Positions 27,194-36,070 of a DNA stretch of 64,000 bases are shown piece by piece. Each line of letters opens with the position of its first letter. Within the stretch, counting starts at the first letter, position 1. A program made the position numbers and the translations under genes. The notes under the pieces are model-generated. The model was not told where the DNA came from. It saw only the letters and a list, made by a program, of their open reading frames with translations, and ran no database searches. The stretch is from an uncultured Oscillibacter sp. (GTDB lineage: Bacteria; Bacillota; Clostridia; Oscillospirales; Oscillospiraceae), in contig CANAWG010000003.1 in NCBI GenBank assembly GCA_947365245.1, forward strand, positions 62,001 to 126,000, given 5' to 3'.

Positions 27194-28408
27194 TTACACC
27201 GTAGCGTACTCCCCGTCCCAGATGACCTTGCGGAACTTCAGGGGGTCGGTGTTGCCCTCGGTGGAGAAGATCAGCACCTGGCTGAACCGGTCCAGGCCGA
27301 TGGCCTCCCGGAGCTCCCGGTCCCAGTCGTTCTCCATCAGCTCGGCAATGAGGCCCATGCCCACCGCGCCGCTCTCGCCGGAGATCACCGTGGGGTCGCC
27401 CTTTACCGGCACCGCCAGCATCCGCATTCCCCGGGCGCTGACCCAGTCGGGGCAGGAGACGAAAGCGGAGACGTGGTTGCGCAGGATGTCCCAGGAGATG
27501 GTGTTGGGCTCGCCGCAGGCCAGGCCCGCCATGATGGTGCGGAGGTCGCCGGTGACGGACCGGGGCCTGCCGTCCCCGGCCAGGGCGCCCTGGTAGAGGC
27601 AGTCCGCCGCCATGGCCTCCATGACGATGAACTTGGGGGGATCGTTGGGGAAGAGGTTGGTGTAGTAGCCCACCACGGCCCCGGCCAGGCTCCCCACGCC
27701 GGCCTGGATAAACACGTGGGTGGGGCGGTTGACGCCCACCTGCCGCAGCTGGTCGGCGGACTCGCTGGCCATGGTGCCGTAGCCCTGCATGATCCAGGAG
27801 GGGATCTCCTCATAGCCGTCCCAGGCGGTGTCCTGGACGATGACGCCGTGCTCGGTCTTTTCAGCCTCGGCGGCGGCCAGGCGGACGCAGTCGTCGTAGT
27901 TCAGCTCCTCGATGGTAACCTCCGCGCCCTCTTTGGCGATGTTGTCAAACCGGGGCTTGCTGCTGCCCTTGGGCATGTGGACAACCGCTTTCTGGCCCAG
28001 CTTGTGGGCCGCCCAGGCCACGCCCCGGCCGTGGTTGCCGTCGGTGGCGGTGAAGAACGTGGCCTGGCCGAACTCCTGGCGGAACGCCTCGCTGGTCAGG
28101 TAGTCGTAGGTCATCTCGGACACGTCCCGCCCCATCTCCTGGGCGATGTACCGGGCCATGGCGAAAGAGCCGCCCAGCACCTTGAAAGCGTTGAGGCCGA
28201 AGCGGTAGGCCTCATTTTTCACATACAGGCCGCCCAGGCCCAGGTACGCGGCCATGCCGCTGAGCTGGTCCAGGGGAGTGATGGAGTACTGGGGAAAGCT
28301 GCTGTGGAAAAAGCGGGCCTTTGCCACGTTGGGCAGGGACATGACGCCCAGCTGCTGATCGTCGCTCTTGGGCATGTGGTTCATGGCCCACTTGATGGCC
28401 TCTTTCAT
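27194..28408 (-). CDS. dpaL: Diaminopropionate ammonia-lyase
   Basis: PLP enzyme of fold type II that cleaves 2,3-diaminopropionate (and often D/L-serine) to pyruvate and ammonia. 404 residues, as in the YgeX/DpaL family. The PLP lysine is in YRFGLNAFKVLGGSFA, the phosphate loop in AGVGSLAGAVVGYY, and ATDGNHGRGVAWAA is conserved. Single gene with its own promoter. The adjacent mtl cluster is not functionally related. Confidence 0.92.
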   Translation of the reverse strand: MKEAIKWAMNHMPKSDDQQLGVMSLPNVAKARFFHSSFPQYSITPLDQLSGMAAYLGLGGLYVKNEAYRFGLNAFKVLGGSFAMARYIAQEMGRDVSEMTYDYLTSEAFRQEFGQATFFTATDGNHGRGVAWAAHKLGQKAVVHMPKGSSKPRFDNIAKEGAEVTIEELNYDDCVRLAAAEAEKTEHGVIVQDTAWDGYEEIPSWIMQGYGTMASESADQLRQVGVNRPTHVFIQAGVGSLAGAVVGYYTNLFPNDPPKFIVMEAMAADCLYQGALAGDGRPRSVTGDLRTIMAGLACGEPNTISWDILRNHVSAFVSCPDWVSARGMRMLAVPVKGDPTVISGESGAVGMGLIAELMENDWDRELREAIGLDRFSQVLIFSTEGNTDPLKFRKVIWDGEYATV

Positions 28409-28468
28409 AGTCAGTCGCCTCCAATAAAATTCGTTCTGGTACCTGAAAAAAATTTAGCTTCCACGGAC

Positions 28469-28496
28469 ATGATAGCACAGAAAATAAAAAAAGCAA
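28469..28496 (-). promoter_or_regulatory. Promoter of dpaL
   Basis: Minus strand TTGCTT (28491-28496), 16-base spacer, TATCAT (28469-28474), with an AT-rich upstream tract including the palindrome CTAAAAAATTTTTAG (28505-28519). Confidence 0.7.
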
Positions 28497-28545
28497 GAGA
28501 AAATCTAAAAAATTTTTAGGGAAACTGAAAAAATGTCAGAATTGA

Positions 28546-28576
28546 GGCCGGCGGCCGGTTTTGCCGGCCGCCGGCC
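28546..28576 (-). terminator. Terminator of the capA-like gene
   Basis: 13-bp stem GGCCGGCGGCCGG / CCGGCCGCCGGCC with a 5-base loop, followed on the minus strand by TCAATTCTGACATTTTTT. Confidence 0.65.
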
Positions 28577-28590
28577 CGGGAACCCGCGCG

Positions 28591-29712
28591 TCATTTAGGC
28601 GTGCCGGCTTTGCCGTCCATGAAGTCCAGCACCCGCTGGCGCTGGGCCTCGTCGGCGATGGGGGCGGGACAGTAGTTGTTGTAGGGCTGGCCGGTGTGGA
28701 CGTAGCAGGGGATCAGCTCCGACTCCGTGCCCGCCAGCGCGCCGTCTCTCACCGTCAGGGTCAGGCGGTAGATGAGGGTGCGGTTCTGGGGGGAGCGGCT
28801 GCCGCCGTAGCAGAAGTTCCCCAGGGAGTAGACAATCTCCGTGTCCTTGTAGATCTCCCGGGGCTGGAGCACGTGGGGGTGGCTGCCCAGCACCAGGTCC
28901 GCCCCGGCGTCCACCAGGCGGCGGGAGGCCCGGACCTTCCACGCCTCCGGCGTGTGGACGCCCTCCGCGCCCCCGTGGAAGAAGACGATCTGATAGTCGG
29001 ACTCCGCCTCCGCCGCCCGCAGGCGGCTGACGATGGAGGAGGCCTGGCCCTCGTTCCAAAGGCCGTTGCAGAGCACGGCGATGCGGAAGCCGTTCTTCTC
29101 CAGATAGAGGGGGGTGGTGTTGTCGCCGTATTGGAGGCCCGCCTCCGTGACGGCTTTCACGGTGTCCCGGAAGCCGCCGGGGCCGTAGTCGCCGGTGTGG
29201 TTGTTGGCCAGGGACACGGCCTCCACGCCGGAGGAGGTGAGAATGTCGGTGTTCTTCGTGCCGCCGCGGAACCAGAAGGCGGGGTCCGTGTCCTTCTCCC
29301 GGGGGGTGAGGGCGCGGTCACTGAGCACGTTTTCCAGGTTTACCACGGTGAAGTCGTCCTCGTCAAAGAGGGGCTTGACGTTTTGCAGGAAGTAGGCTGG
29401 CTCCTGCCTGGCGGCGTAGTCCAGAAAGCTCCCCGCCGTCCGCTGGCCGTGAAGGGAGGCCAGCAGCATGTCCCCCGTGAAAGAAAGCGTGATGGTGAAC
29501 GTGTCGCTCTCCTCCGGCTCGGCGGGTTCCTCCTCCGGTACGGCGGCCTCCTCCGGGGGCGCGTCCGGTTCTTTTTCCGGCATGGGCTGCCGGGGGACCT
29601 GCTCCGCGGCCTGGGGAGATCTGAGCTCCGCCGCCGGGACGCCGGGGGCCATGGCAGGACTGACTGTCAGGCAGAGCGCGGCCGCCAGGCCGATCCAATA
29701 TCGCAAATTCAT
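28591..29712 (-). CDS. CapA-family secreted metallophosphatase-like protein
   Basis: 373 residues. Signal peptide (residues 1-25, ALCLTVSPAMA) and a proline/glutamate-rich linker to about residue 70, then the PGA_cap domain: LSFTGDMLLASLHG, VVNLENVLSDR, SLANNHTGDYGPGGF, FFHGGAEGVHTPEAW and GADLVLGSHPHVLQPREIYKDTEIVYSLGNF. Related to CapA/PgsA of poly-gamma-glutamate capsule synthesis. No capB/capC neighbours, so capsule synthesis is doubtful and the substrate is unknown. Confidence 0.88.
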   Translation of the reverse strand: MNLRYWIGLAAALCLTVSPAMAPGVPAAELRSPQAAEQVPRQPMPEKEPDAPPEEAAVPEEEPAEPEESDTFTITLSFTGDMLLASLHGQRTAGSFLDYAARQEPAYFLQNVKPLFDEDDFTVVNLENVLSDRALTPREKDTDPAFWFRGGTKNTDILTSSGVEAVSLANNHTGDYGPGGFRDTVKAVTEAGLQYGDNTTPLYLEKNGFRIAVLCNGLWNEGQASSIVSRLRAAEAESDYQIVFFHGGAEGVHTPEAWKVRASRRLVDAGADLVLGSHPHVLQPREIYKDTEIVYSLGNFCYGGSRSPQNRTLIYRLTLTVRDGALAGTESELIPCYVHTGQPYNNYCPAPIADEAQRQRVLDFMDGKAGTPK

Positions 29713-29829
29713 AGGCCGCCCTCCACTTCTGCGGTGCGATTATCACATGCTCTTGCTAGTATACCATTCCCGGCGGGGGAAGTCGAGTAAAATTTGGCAA
29801 TTTTCCCATGGGTCTTCCGGGAAAAAAGT

Positions 29830-29858
29830 TTGACCTCCCGCCCCTCCGATGCTAAAAT
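29830..29858 (+). promoter_or_regulatory. Promoter of the zinc-ribbon gene / mtn-luxS unit
   Basis: TTGACC (29830-29835), 17-base spacer, TAAAAT (29853-29858). The next genes to 32391 are closely spaced with no terminator seen between them. Confidence 0.72.
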
Positions 29859-29925
29859 ATCAATCGGGGAGCGCCTGGCCGCCGGAGCGGCCAAAGGAGG
29901 CGGCTCCGGACAGGAGGAGAATTTT

Positions 29926-30315
29926 ATGAAAAGCGTCAAGCCCGGGCGGGGACCATCGGCCATGGGGGCCATGGGATCCGTCGTCGGCGTGATCTTCGGC
30001 GTGATCTGGACCGGCGCCGCGGCCTCCATGGGGGCGCCGCCGTTTTTCCTGGCTTTCGGCGTGCTCTTTATCATCGTGGGCGTCGTCCAGGCTCTCTATC
30101 ATTACAAGAACGCCACGGGGGAGAACCGCTTCTCCGAATTCGACATCACGGAGGACGGCGAGGAGCCGGACCCCCTGGACCGCCGGGCCCGGGAGACCGC
30201 GGGGCGGGAGGAGCCCGACGGCGCGTACCGTTTCTGCCCCTACTGCGGCGCGCGGGTGGGGGAGGAATTTTCGTACTGCGCCCAATGCGGCAGGGAGCTG
30301 CCGGAGATAGAATAG
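29926..30315 (+). CDS. Two-helix membrane protein with C-terminal zinc ribbon
   Basis: 129 residues, ATG at 29926 with AGGAGGAG upstream. Two hydrophobic helices (about residues 15-32 and 40-60), an acidic linker, then a CPYCGARVGEEFSYCAQCG zinc ribbon (about residue 103). Function unknown. 36 bases before the nucleosidase gene, so probably the same transcript. Confidence 0.75.
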   Translation: MKSVKPGRGPSAMGAMGSVVGVIFGVIWTGAAASMGAPPFFLAFGVLFIIVGVVQALYHYKNATGENRFSEFDITEDGEEPDPLDRRARETAGREEPDGAYRFCPYCGARVGEEFSYCAQCGRELPEIE

Positions 30316-30351
30316 ACACCGTATAGAACAGATAAAATAGGAGAGATATCC

Positions 30352-31038
30352 ATGAGAGTTGGACTGCAATTCGCCATGCCCGTGGAGTTCCGTGCCCTGC
30401 CGGGGGCGGCGGAGCTGGAGCCCTTTGAGACCGTGTCCGGCGTGCCTTTCTACGACCTGGGAGAAGGGCTGACCGCCTGCGTGGGCGGCGTCAGCAAGGT
30501 GAACGCCGCCATGGCGGCGGAGATCTTCTGCCTGAAGTACGGCGTGGACCTGATCCTAAACGCCGGCATCGCCGGCTGCGCCACAGACCTGCCCACCGGC
30601 ACGCTGGTGGTGGCCCGGGAGTTTGTCCAGCACGACGTGGACACCTCCGGCGCGGGGGATCCCCTGGGGATGGTCTCCACCGTGAACCGGACGGAGTTCC
30701 CCACCTGGAATCCGGAGCGGTGCGCGGCGCTGCTGGGGACCATGGGCTGCGAGGCGGTGCTGGGGAGAGTGGCCACCGGGGACTGGTTTGCCGTCAAGGG
30801 GGACCGCTCCGCCTGGATCCGGGACACTTTCCACCCGGATCTGGTGGAGATGGAGGGCTGCGCCATCGCCCAGGTGTGTCTGCGCAGCGGCGTGGGCTTC
30901 GCCGCGCTGAAATCCGTGTCCGACCACCTGTTCTACGACACCCAGATGGAGGAGTATTTCGACTACAGTCAGGCATTGAAGAACCTGGGCGGGGTGGTGC
31001 TGCCCCTCGCCCGGCTGCTGCAAAAGGAGGAACGCTGA
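30352..31038 (+). CDS. mtnN: 5'-methylthioadenosine/S-adenosylhomocysteine nucleosidase
   Basis: 228 residues. Purine nucleoside phosphorylase fold with LILNAGIAGCATDLPTGTLVVA, the ribose/methylthio-binding VEMEGCAIAQVC (catalytic Met-Glu pair) and the catalytic aspartate in LKSVSDHLF. It removes adenine from SAH, giving S-ribosylhomocysteine for LuxS, whose gene starts 2 bases after the stop. Somewhat divergent from the E. coli type. Confidence 0.9.
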   Translation: MRVGLQFAMPVEFRALPGAAELEPFETVSGVPFYDLGEGLTACVGGVSKVNAAMAAEIFCLKYGVDLILNAGIAGCATDLPTGTLVVAREFVQHDVDTSGAGDPLGMVSTVNRTEFPTWNPERCAALLGTMGCEAVLGRVATGDWFAVKGDRSAWIRDTFHPDLVEMEGCAIAQVCLRSGVGFAALKSVSDHLFYDTQMEEYFDYSQALKNLGGVVLPLARLLQKEER

Positions 31039-31040
31039 GT

Positions 31041-31502
31041 ATGGAACGCATCGCCAGTTTTACCGTGGACCACAACAAGCTCCGGCCGGGGCTCTACCTC
31101 TCCCGCCGGGACGGGGACGTGGTGACCTTTGACCTGCGGTTCAAGACCCCCAACACCGGGGATCTTTTGACCAACGCCGAGATGCACTCGGCGGAGCACC
31201 TGATCGCCACGCTTTTGCGGAATTCCCGGGAGAAAGACGCGGTGGTCTATTTCGGCCCCATGGGCTGCCAGACCGGGTTTTACTTCCTCTTTGACGGCAG
31301 CCGCCTCTCCCTGGAGGGGGCGGTGGCGCTGTTGAAGGAGGTCTTCGCCGCCGCCGGGGAATTTCAGGGCGAGATGCCCGGCAAGAGCGCCAAAGAGTGC
31401 GGCAACTACATCAACCTGGACGTGGAGACCGGCCGGACCGTGTGTAAGTTCTACGCGGAGCTGATCACGGACTGGACCGCGGAGCGGCTGTCCTACGACT
31501 GA
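31041..31502 (+). CDS. luxS: S-ribosylhomocysteine lyase LuxS
   Basis: 153 residues. Metal ligands in HSAEHLIATLLR (the HxxEH motif, about residue 51), the catalytic cysteine in GPMGCQTGFYF and the third ligand cysteine in KECGNY. Cleaves S-ribosylhomocysteine to homocysteine and DPD, the AI-2 precursor. The AAAGGAGG site lies inside the end of the nucleosidase gene, so the two are coupled. Whether AI-2 is used as a signal cannot be told. Confidence 0.97.
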   Translation: MERIASFTVDHNKLRPGLYLSRRDGDVVTFDLRFKTPNTGDLLTNAEMHSAEHLIATLLRNSREKDAVVYFGPMGCQTGFYFLFDGSRLSLEGAVALLKEVFAAAGEFQGEMPGKSAKECGNYINLDVETGRTVCKFYAELITDWTAERLSYD

Positions 31503-31527
31503 GGGCGCTTTCAGAGGAGGATTCGTG

Positions 31528-32391
31528 ATGGCAGAGAAAAGCGGCGGCGGCAGGAGGCGCTATGGAATCATCGCCGCCTGCGCCGTGCTGGCCCTGGCGG
31601 TGATCTGCGGGGCCTACTGGATGGGCCGGTCCGCCGGGAATGGGGCGGACGTGGGGGAGGAGGCCGCCAAGCTGGCGGCCCTGGGCCACGCCCAGGTCTC
31701 CGAGGGCAGCCTCACCCGGTACGGGATCACCCGGGACCGGCGCGGCGAAAAGGCGGTCTACGAGGTGGAGTTCGCGGCGGACGGCGTGGAGTACGACTAC
31801 GAGGTCAGCGCCGCCGACGGCAGCATCGTGAAGTTCCAAAAGGAGCTGGATGACGCGGCCCCGCCGCCTCAGACGCCTCAGACGCCCCAGGCGCCCGCGG
31901 AGACGGACCCCGCCGGGGACATCGGCGAGGAGCGGGCCTGGGAGATCGCCTGCGGCCACGCCGGCGTTGCGGAGGCGGATGTCACCGCCTCCCCGGCGAA
32001 GCTGGACTACGACAATGGCGCGCTGGTGTACGAGCTGGAGTTCTTCGCCGGCGGGTACGAGTATGACTACGAGATCAGCGCCGCCGACGGCAGCGTGGTG
32101 AAGTTTGAGAAAGAGGCGGATACCGCCCGGCCCGCCCAGAGCAGCGGCGGGAGCGCCGCCCAGGCCTACATCGGCGAGGCAAGGGCCCGGGAGATCGCCT
32201 ACGGCCACGCCGGTCTCACGGCGGACGCCGTGGGGCACTGCGATGTGGAGCTGGACCACCACGACGACCACCACGGGACGCAGCGCTGCGAGTATGAGAT
32301 CGACTTCAAGTCCGGCGGGTACGAGTATGAGTATAGGATCGACGCCGTCACCGGGGAGATTCTGCAATCCCAGCGGGAGTGGGACGACTGA
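31528..32391 (+). CDS. Membrane-anchored protein with three PepSY-like repeats
   Basis: 287 residues from the ATG at 31528 (a GTG one codon earlier is also possible; AGAGGAGG upstream). One membrane helix at residues 12-32, then three repeats of about 70 residues. Each has an ExAxxxALGHA/HAGV helix followed by YEVEFxADGxEYDYEVSAADGSIVKFxKE strands, joined by PQTPQTPQAPAE and SSGG linkers. The third repeat carries a histidine-rich insert (DHHDDHHG). PepSY domains inhibit peptidases or sense envelope components. Exact role unknown. Confidence 0.8.
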   Translation: MAEKSGGGRRRYGIIAACAVLALAVICGAYWMGRSAGNGADVGEEAAKLAALGHAQVSEGSLTRYGITRDRRGEKAVYEVEFAADGVEYDYEVSAADGSIVKFQKELDDAAPPPQTPQTPQAPAETDPAGDIGEERAWEIACGHAGVAEADVTASPAKLDYDNGALVYELEFFAGGYEYDYEISAADGSVVKFEKEADTARPAQSSGGSAAQAYIGEARAREIAYGHAGLTADAVGHCDVELDHHDDHHGTQRCEYEIDFKSGGYEYEYRIDAVTGEILQSQREWDD

Positions 32392-32433
32392 CGGGTATTT
32401 GCAGAAAATCCGCAAAAAAATCTCCGAAAACCG

Positions 32434-32462
32434 TTGACTTTTCCAAATCCCGCTGATATAAT
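32434..32462 (+). promoter_or_regulatory. Promoter of rplU-prp-rpmA
   Basis: TTGACT (32434-32439), 17-base spacer, consensus TATAAT (32457-32462). Transcription would start near 32469, giving a leader of about 240 bases that contains the whole of fold-back element B. Confidence 0.85.
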
Positions 32463-32488
32463 CTGTAGGCCGCTTTGAATGGGCTTAT

Positions 32489-32649
32489 GAACCTGTATTC
32501 ACAACCGTTGAACGTTGCCTGGACGGCCTTTTTCCCGCCATACTGCGTCGATTTCCCTTGCCATACGCCAGTATGGCCGCGGAAAATCTCCTTGCCTGGC
32601 GAGAAAGATCCTCGTCCATTCAACATTCCCCGGTTATAAATGCAGGTTC
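32489..32649. repeat. Fold-back element, copy B, in the rplU leader
   Basis: 161 bp. Left arm GAACCTGTATTCAC is identical to copy A; the right arm TTATAAATGCAGGTTC is degenerate. The core shares CTTTTTCCCGCC, CTGCGTCGATTT, CTTGCCATAC / GTATGG and TGGCGAGAAAGATCCTCG with copies A and C. It lies wholly between the rplU promoter and the rplU ATG. Confidence 0.78.
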
Positions 32650-32710
32650 GAAAGCGTCCCGCCCGGACCGCCCCCGACAGCGAGCCCGTAATGAAGGAGT
32701 TGAAACAAGC

Positions 32711-33022
32711 ATGAACGCAATCATCGTGACCGGCGGCAAGCAGTACAAGGTGGCCGAGGGCGACGTGGTCTACATCGAGAAGCTGGACCAGGAAGCCGGC
32801 GACACCGTGAAGTTCGACCAGGTCCTGGCCGTCATCGACGGGGACAAGGCCACGTTCGGCACCCCCACCGTGGCGGGCGCCTCCGTGGAGGCCACCGTGG
32901 TGAAGAACGGCAAGGGCAAGAAGATCCGCATCTTCAAGTACAATCCCAAGAAGGGCTACCGCAAGCGCCAGGGCCATCGCCAGCCTTACACCAAGGTTGA
33001 GATCGCCAAGATCTCCGTCTGA
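32711..33022 (+). CDS. rplU: Ribosomal protein L21
   Basis: 103 residues. [25 protein letters not shown] start and the [24 protein letters not shown] terminus are diagnostic for bL21. ATG at 32711 after a GGAG site. Large-subunit protein and first gene of rplU-prp-rpmA. Confidence 0.98.
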   Translation: MNAIIVTGGKQYKVAEGDVVYIEKLDQEAGDTVKFDQVLAVIDGDKATFGTPTVAGASVEATVVKNGKGKKIRIFKYNPKKGYRKRQGHRQPYTKVEIAKISV

Positions 33023-33024
33023 GC

Positions 33025-33357
33025 ATGACTACCGTCGCTTTCCACGTGGAGGGAAACCGGATCACCGGTTTTGACGCCCGGGGCCACAGCGGCTACGCCG
33101 AGGCGGGCACGGATATCGTCTGCGCCGCCGTCACCAGCGCCGTCCGCCTGGTGGAGGCCACCGTCAATGACGTGCTGGGTTTGGCGGCGTCCGTGAAGGT
33201 GCGGGAGCGGGACGCGTCCATCTCCCTGCGTCTGCCCGGGGGCCTTGCGCCCGGGGCGGAGAGCACCTGTCAGGCCCTTTTGACGGGACTGATGGTCTAC
33301 CTCACGGAGCTCCACGACGAGTACCCGGAAAACATCGAGGTTCTGGAGGACGAGTGA
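33025..33357 (+). CDS. prp: Ribosomal-processing cysteine protease Prp
   Basis: 110 residues. Catalytic His in [12 protein letters not shown] and Cys in [10 protein letters not shown]. Removes the N-terminal extension of L27, which is a precondition for ribosome assembly in Firmicutes. Lies between rplU and rpmA as usual, 2 bases after rplU. Confidence 0.96.
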   Translation: MTTVAFHVEGNRITGFDARGHSGYAEAGTDIVCAAVTSAVRLVEATVNDVLGLAASVKVRERDASISLRLPGGLAPGAESTCQALLTGLMVYLTELHDEYPENIEVLEDE

Positions 33358-33400
33358 GTCCTCTCCATCTAAAAAATCTGAGAAAGGATGGTCCGTTATC

Positions 33401-33682
33401 ATGATTCGTATTGGTCTTCAGTTCTTCGCCCACAAAAAGGGCGGCGGCTCCACCAAGAACGGCCGTGACTCCAAGGCCAAGCGCCTTGGACCCAAGCGCG
33501 CCGACGGCCAGTTCGTCAAGGCCGGCAACATCCTGGTCCGCCAGCGCGGCACCCACATCCACCCCGGTGTGAACGTGGGCATCGGCACCGACGACACCCT
33601 GTTCGCCAAGGCGGACGGCGTGCTCCGCTTCGAGCGGCTGGGCAAGGATCGCAAGCAGGCCTGCGTCTACGAGGCTGAATAA
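33401..33682 (+). CDS. rpmA: Ribosomal protein L27 (with cleavable N-terminal extension)
   Basis: 93 residues. The N terminus [18 protein letters not shown] carries the Firmicutes extension. Prp is expected to cut after Phe9, leaving AHKKGGGST, which reaches the peptidyl transferase centre. The rest matches bL27 ([37 protein letters not shown]). Confidence 0.98.
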   Translation: MIRIGLQFFAHKKGGGSTKNGRDSKAKRLGPKRADGQFVKAGNILVRQRGTHIHPGVNVGIGTDDTLFAKADGVLRFERLGKDRKQACVYEAE

Positions 33683-33694
33683 GGAACGCTGAAA

Positions 33695-33727
33695 GGGCCC
33701 GGACGAAAGTCCGGGCCTTTGATTTTC
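33695..33727 (+). terminator. Terminator after rpmA
   Basis: 9-bp stem (33696-33704 / 33709-33717, GGCCCGGAC) with a GAAA tetraloop followed by TTTGATTTT. It separates rpmA from obg. Confidence 0.85.
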
Positions 33728-33821
33728 CCACGGGACTTCCCGGCGGGAGACGCCCTTTTCAGATTGGTGCCGCCGAAAGCCGCTTCGCCAAACCACTCGT
33801 CGAAATATCCAAAGCAGGCAG

Positions 33822-34217
33822 TTATTCAACCGAATAGGAAAAAGGCAGGAGTTCTTTTGCCTTGATTTTCCTAAACTCTCCATACACTGACACAATAACG
33901 TCACAATTTGGCATATAGTCATGCAATATTTGACGGCAGTTTCCACAGGGCGGTATGATTTCCTCACCCTCTTTTCCTCTGACTGCAACTATGGCATCAA
34001 AGTCTCTTTCTCCGTTTGTGATTGCTGTTCCTATTGCCACTTGCTCCGCACAGGCCCCATGTAAAGAATAGAGATTTACTCCAACGTATACCTTGCCGTT
34101 TTTACAGCGTATAGCGGCTCCTACAGTGTGATTATAGTGTTCCTGATCGTAGTTTAGACGAATTGCTTTTTGAGCTTCTGCTATTAGCTCGTAATCTTTT
34201 TCCAGAAATAAATCCAT
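33822..34217 (-). CDS. Blasticidin-S-deaminase-like / cytidine-deaminase-family protein
   Basis: 131 residues of the CDA fold. Zinc and catalytic motifs ACAEQ (Cys and Glu, about residue 56) and PCGNCRQ (about residue 93). GVNLYSLHGACAEQVAIGTAITNG and IPPCGNCRQILHDYMPNCDVIV fit the blasticidin S deaminase subgroup, which has GVNVYHFTGGPCAEL, better than the housekeeping Cdd elsewhere in the window (46279-46668). The DNA is clearly AT-richer than its neighbours, uses AT-rich codons, and interrupts the usual rpmA-obg order on the opposite strand. This points to horizontal gain. The substrate is not proven. Confidence 0.75.
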   Translation of the reverse strand: MDLFLEKDYELIAEAQKAIRLNYDQEHYNHTVGAAIRCKNGKVYVGVNLYSLHGACAEQVAIGTAITNGERDFDAIVAVRGKEGEEIIPPCGNCRQILHDYMPNCDVIVSVYGEFRKIKAKELLPFSYSVE

Positions 34218-34252
34218 ATTCTTAACTCCCTAAATTCCGATTTGCTGAGCCG

Positions 34253-34281
34253 ATCATAGCACAGGACGCCTGTTGTTTCAA
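34253..34281 (-). promoter_or_regulatory. Promoter of the deaminase-like gene
   Basis: Minus strand TTGAAA (34276-34281), 17-base spacer, TATGAT (34253-34258). Confidence 0.7.
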
Positions 34282-34354
34282 TGTGCTTTTGTGGAAACCG
34301 CCGAAGTTATATCCCGGCAGCACTTATCTTTAAAGGGACGCGGGAGACGATCTA

Positions 34355-34383
34355 TTGACGGCTCCCCATATTTCCGCTAAAAT
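34355..34383 (+). promoter_or_regulatory. Promoter of obg
   Basis: TTGACG (34355-34360), 17-base spacer, TAAAAT (34378-34383). It gives obg transcription independent of rplU-rpmA. Confidence 0.75.
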
Positions 34384-34446
34384 AGACCAGACTATATAAA
34401 AGAAAAATCACCGGAGCTTCGGAGAGACAAAAGGAGGTCCCCCTCT

Positions 34447-35730
<1,284 letters not shown>

Positions 35731-35731
35731 A

Positions 35732-35765
35732 AGAGGCGGACCCGATTGGGTCCGTCTCTTTTTGA
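35732..35765 (+). terminator. Terminator of obg
   Basis: 12-bp stem (35732-35743 / 35748-35759, AGAGGCGGACCC) followed by TTTTTT, immediately after the stop. Confidence 0.9.
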
Positions 35766-35775
35766 TAATCGAAAT

Positions 35776-36065
35776 TCATTTTGATTTTGTGTGGCGGAGG
35801 GGGGTCTCGCCCTTGCGGGCGGGGGGATTTCAGCCCCGCCGGGGGCTGGTTCAGTTGCACCCCCCATTCTCTTTTCTCTCTCTTGCGAGAGAAAAGAGAA
35901 TGCGCCGTGCACGGTGGAAGAGAAAAGAGAGACGCTTGGAGTGCCCTCCGGAGTCTTCTCCATTTATCGGTAGTACAGCGGTTGACGCTGCGTGGACGAA
36001 AGGTCTGCAACTCCTCTGCTCGCGCTTCGCGCATGGCCTTGATCGCTCTGGCGGTGCCACTTTTT
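35776..36065. repeat. Palindrome-rich intergenic repeat between obg and recG
   Basis: No gene seen. Contains CAGCCCC/GGGGCTG (35831-35848), a perfect 16-bp inverted repeat CATTCTCTTTTCTCTC with a 6-base loop (35865-35880 / 35887-35902), a further AGAGAAAAGAGAGAC stretch, and GCGC TTC GCGC (36022-36032), a motif also present at the end of the 10.7-kb repeat. It looks like the remains of a dispersed element placed 3' of recG. Confidence 0.55.
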
Positions 36066-36070
36066 TGAAA

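Noticed and set aside
32463-32710. Classic L21 leader RNA before rplU
   Set aside because: Nearly all of the leader is accounted for by the dispersed fold-back element, and I could not identify the L21 leader motif.
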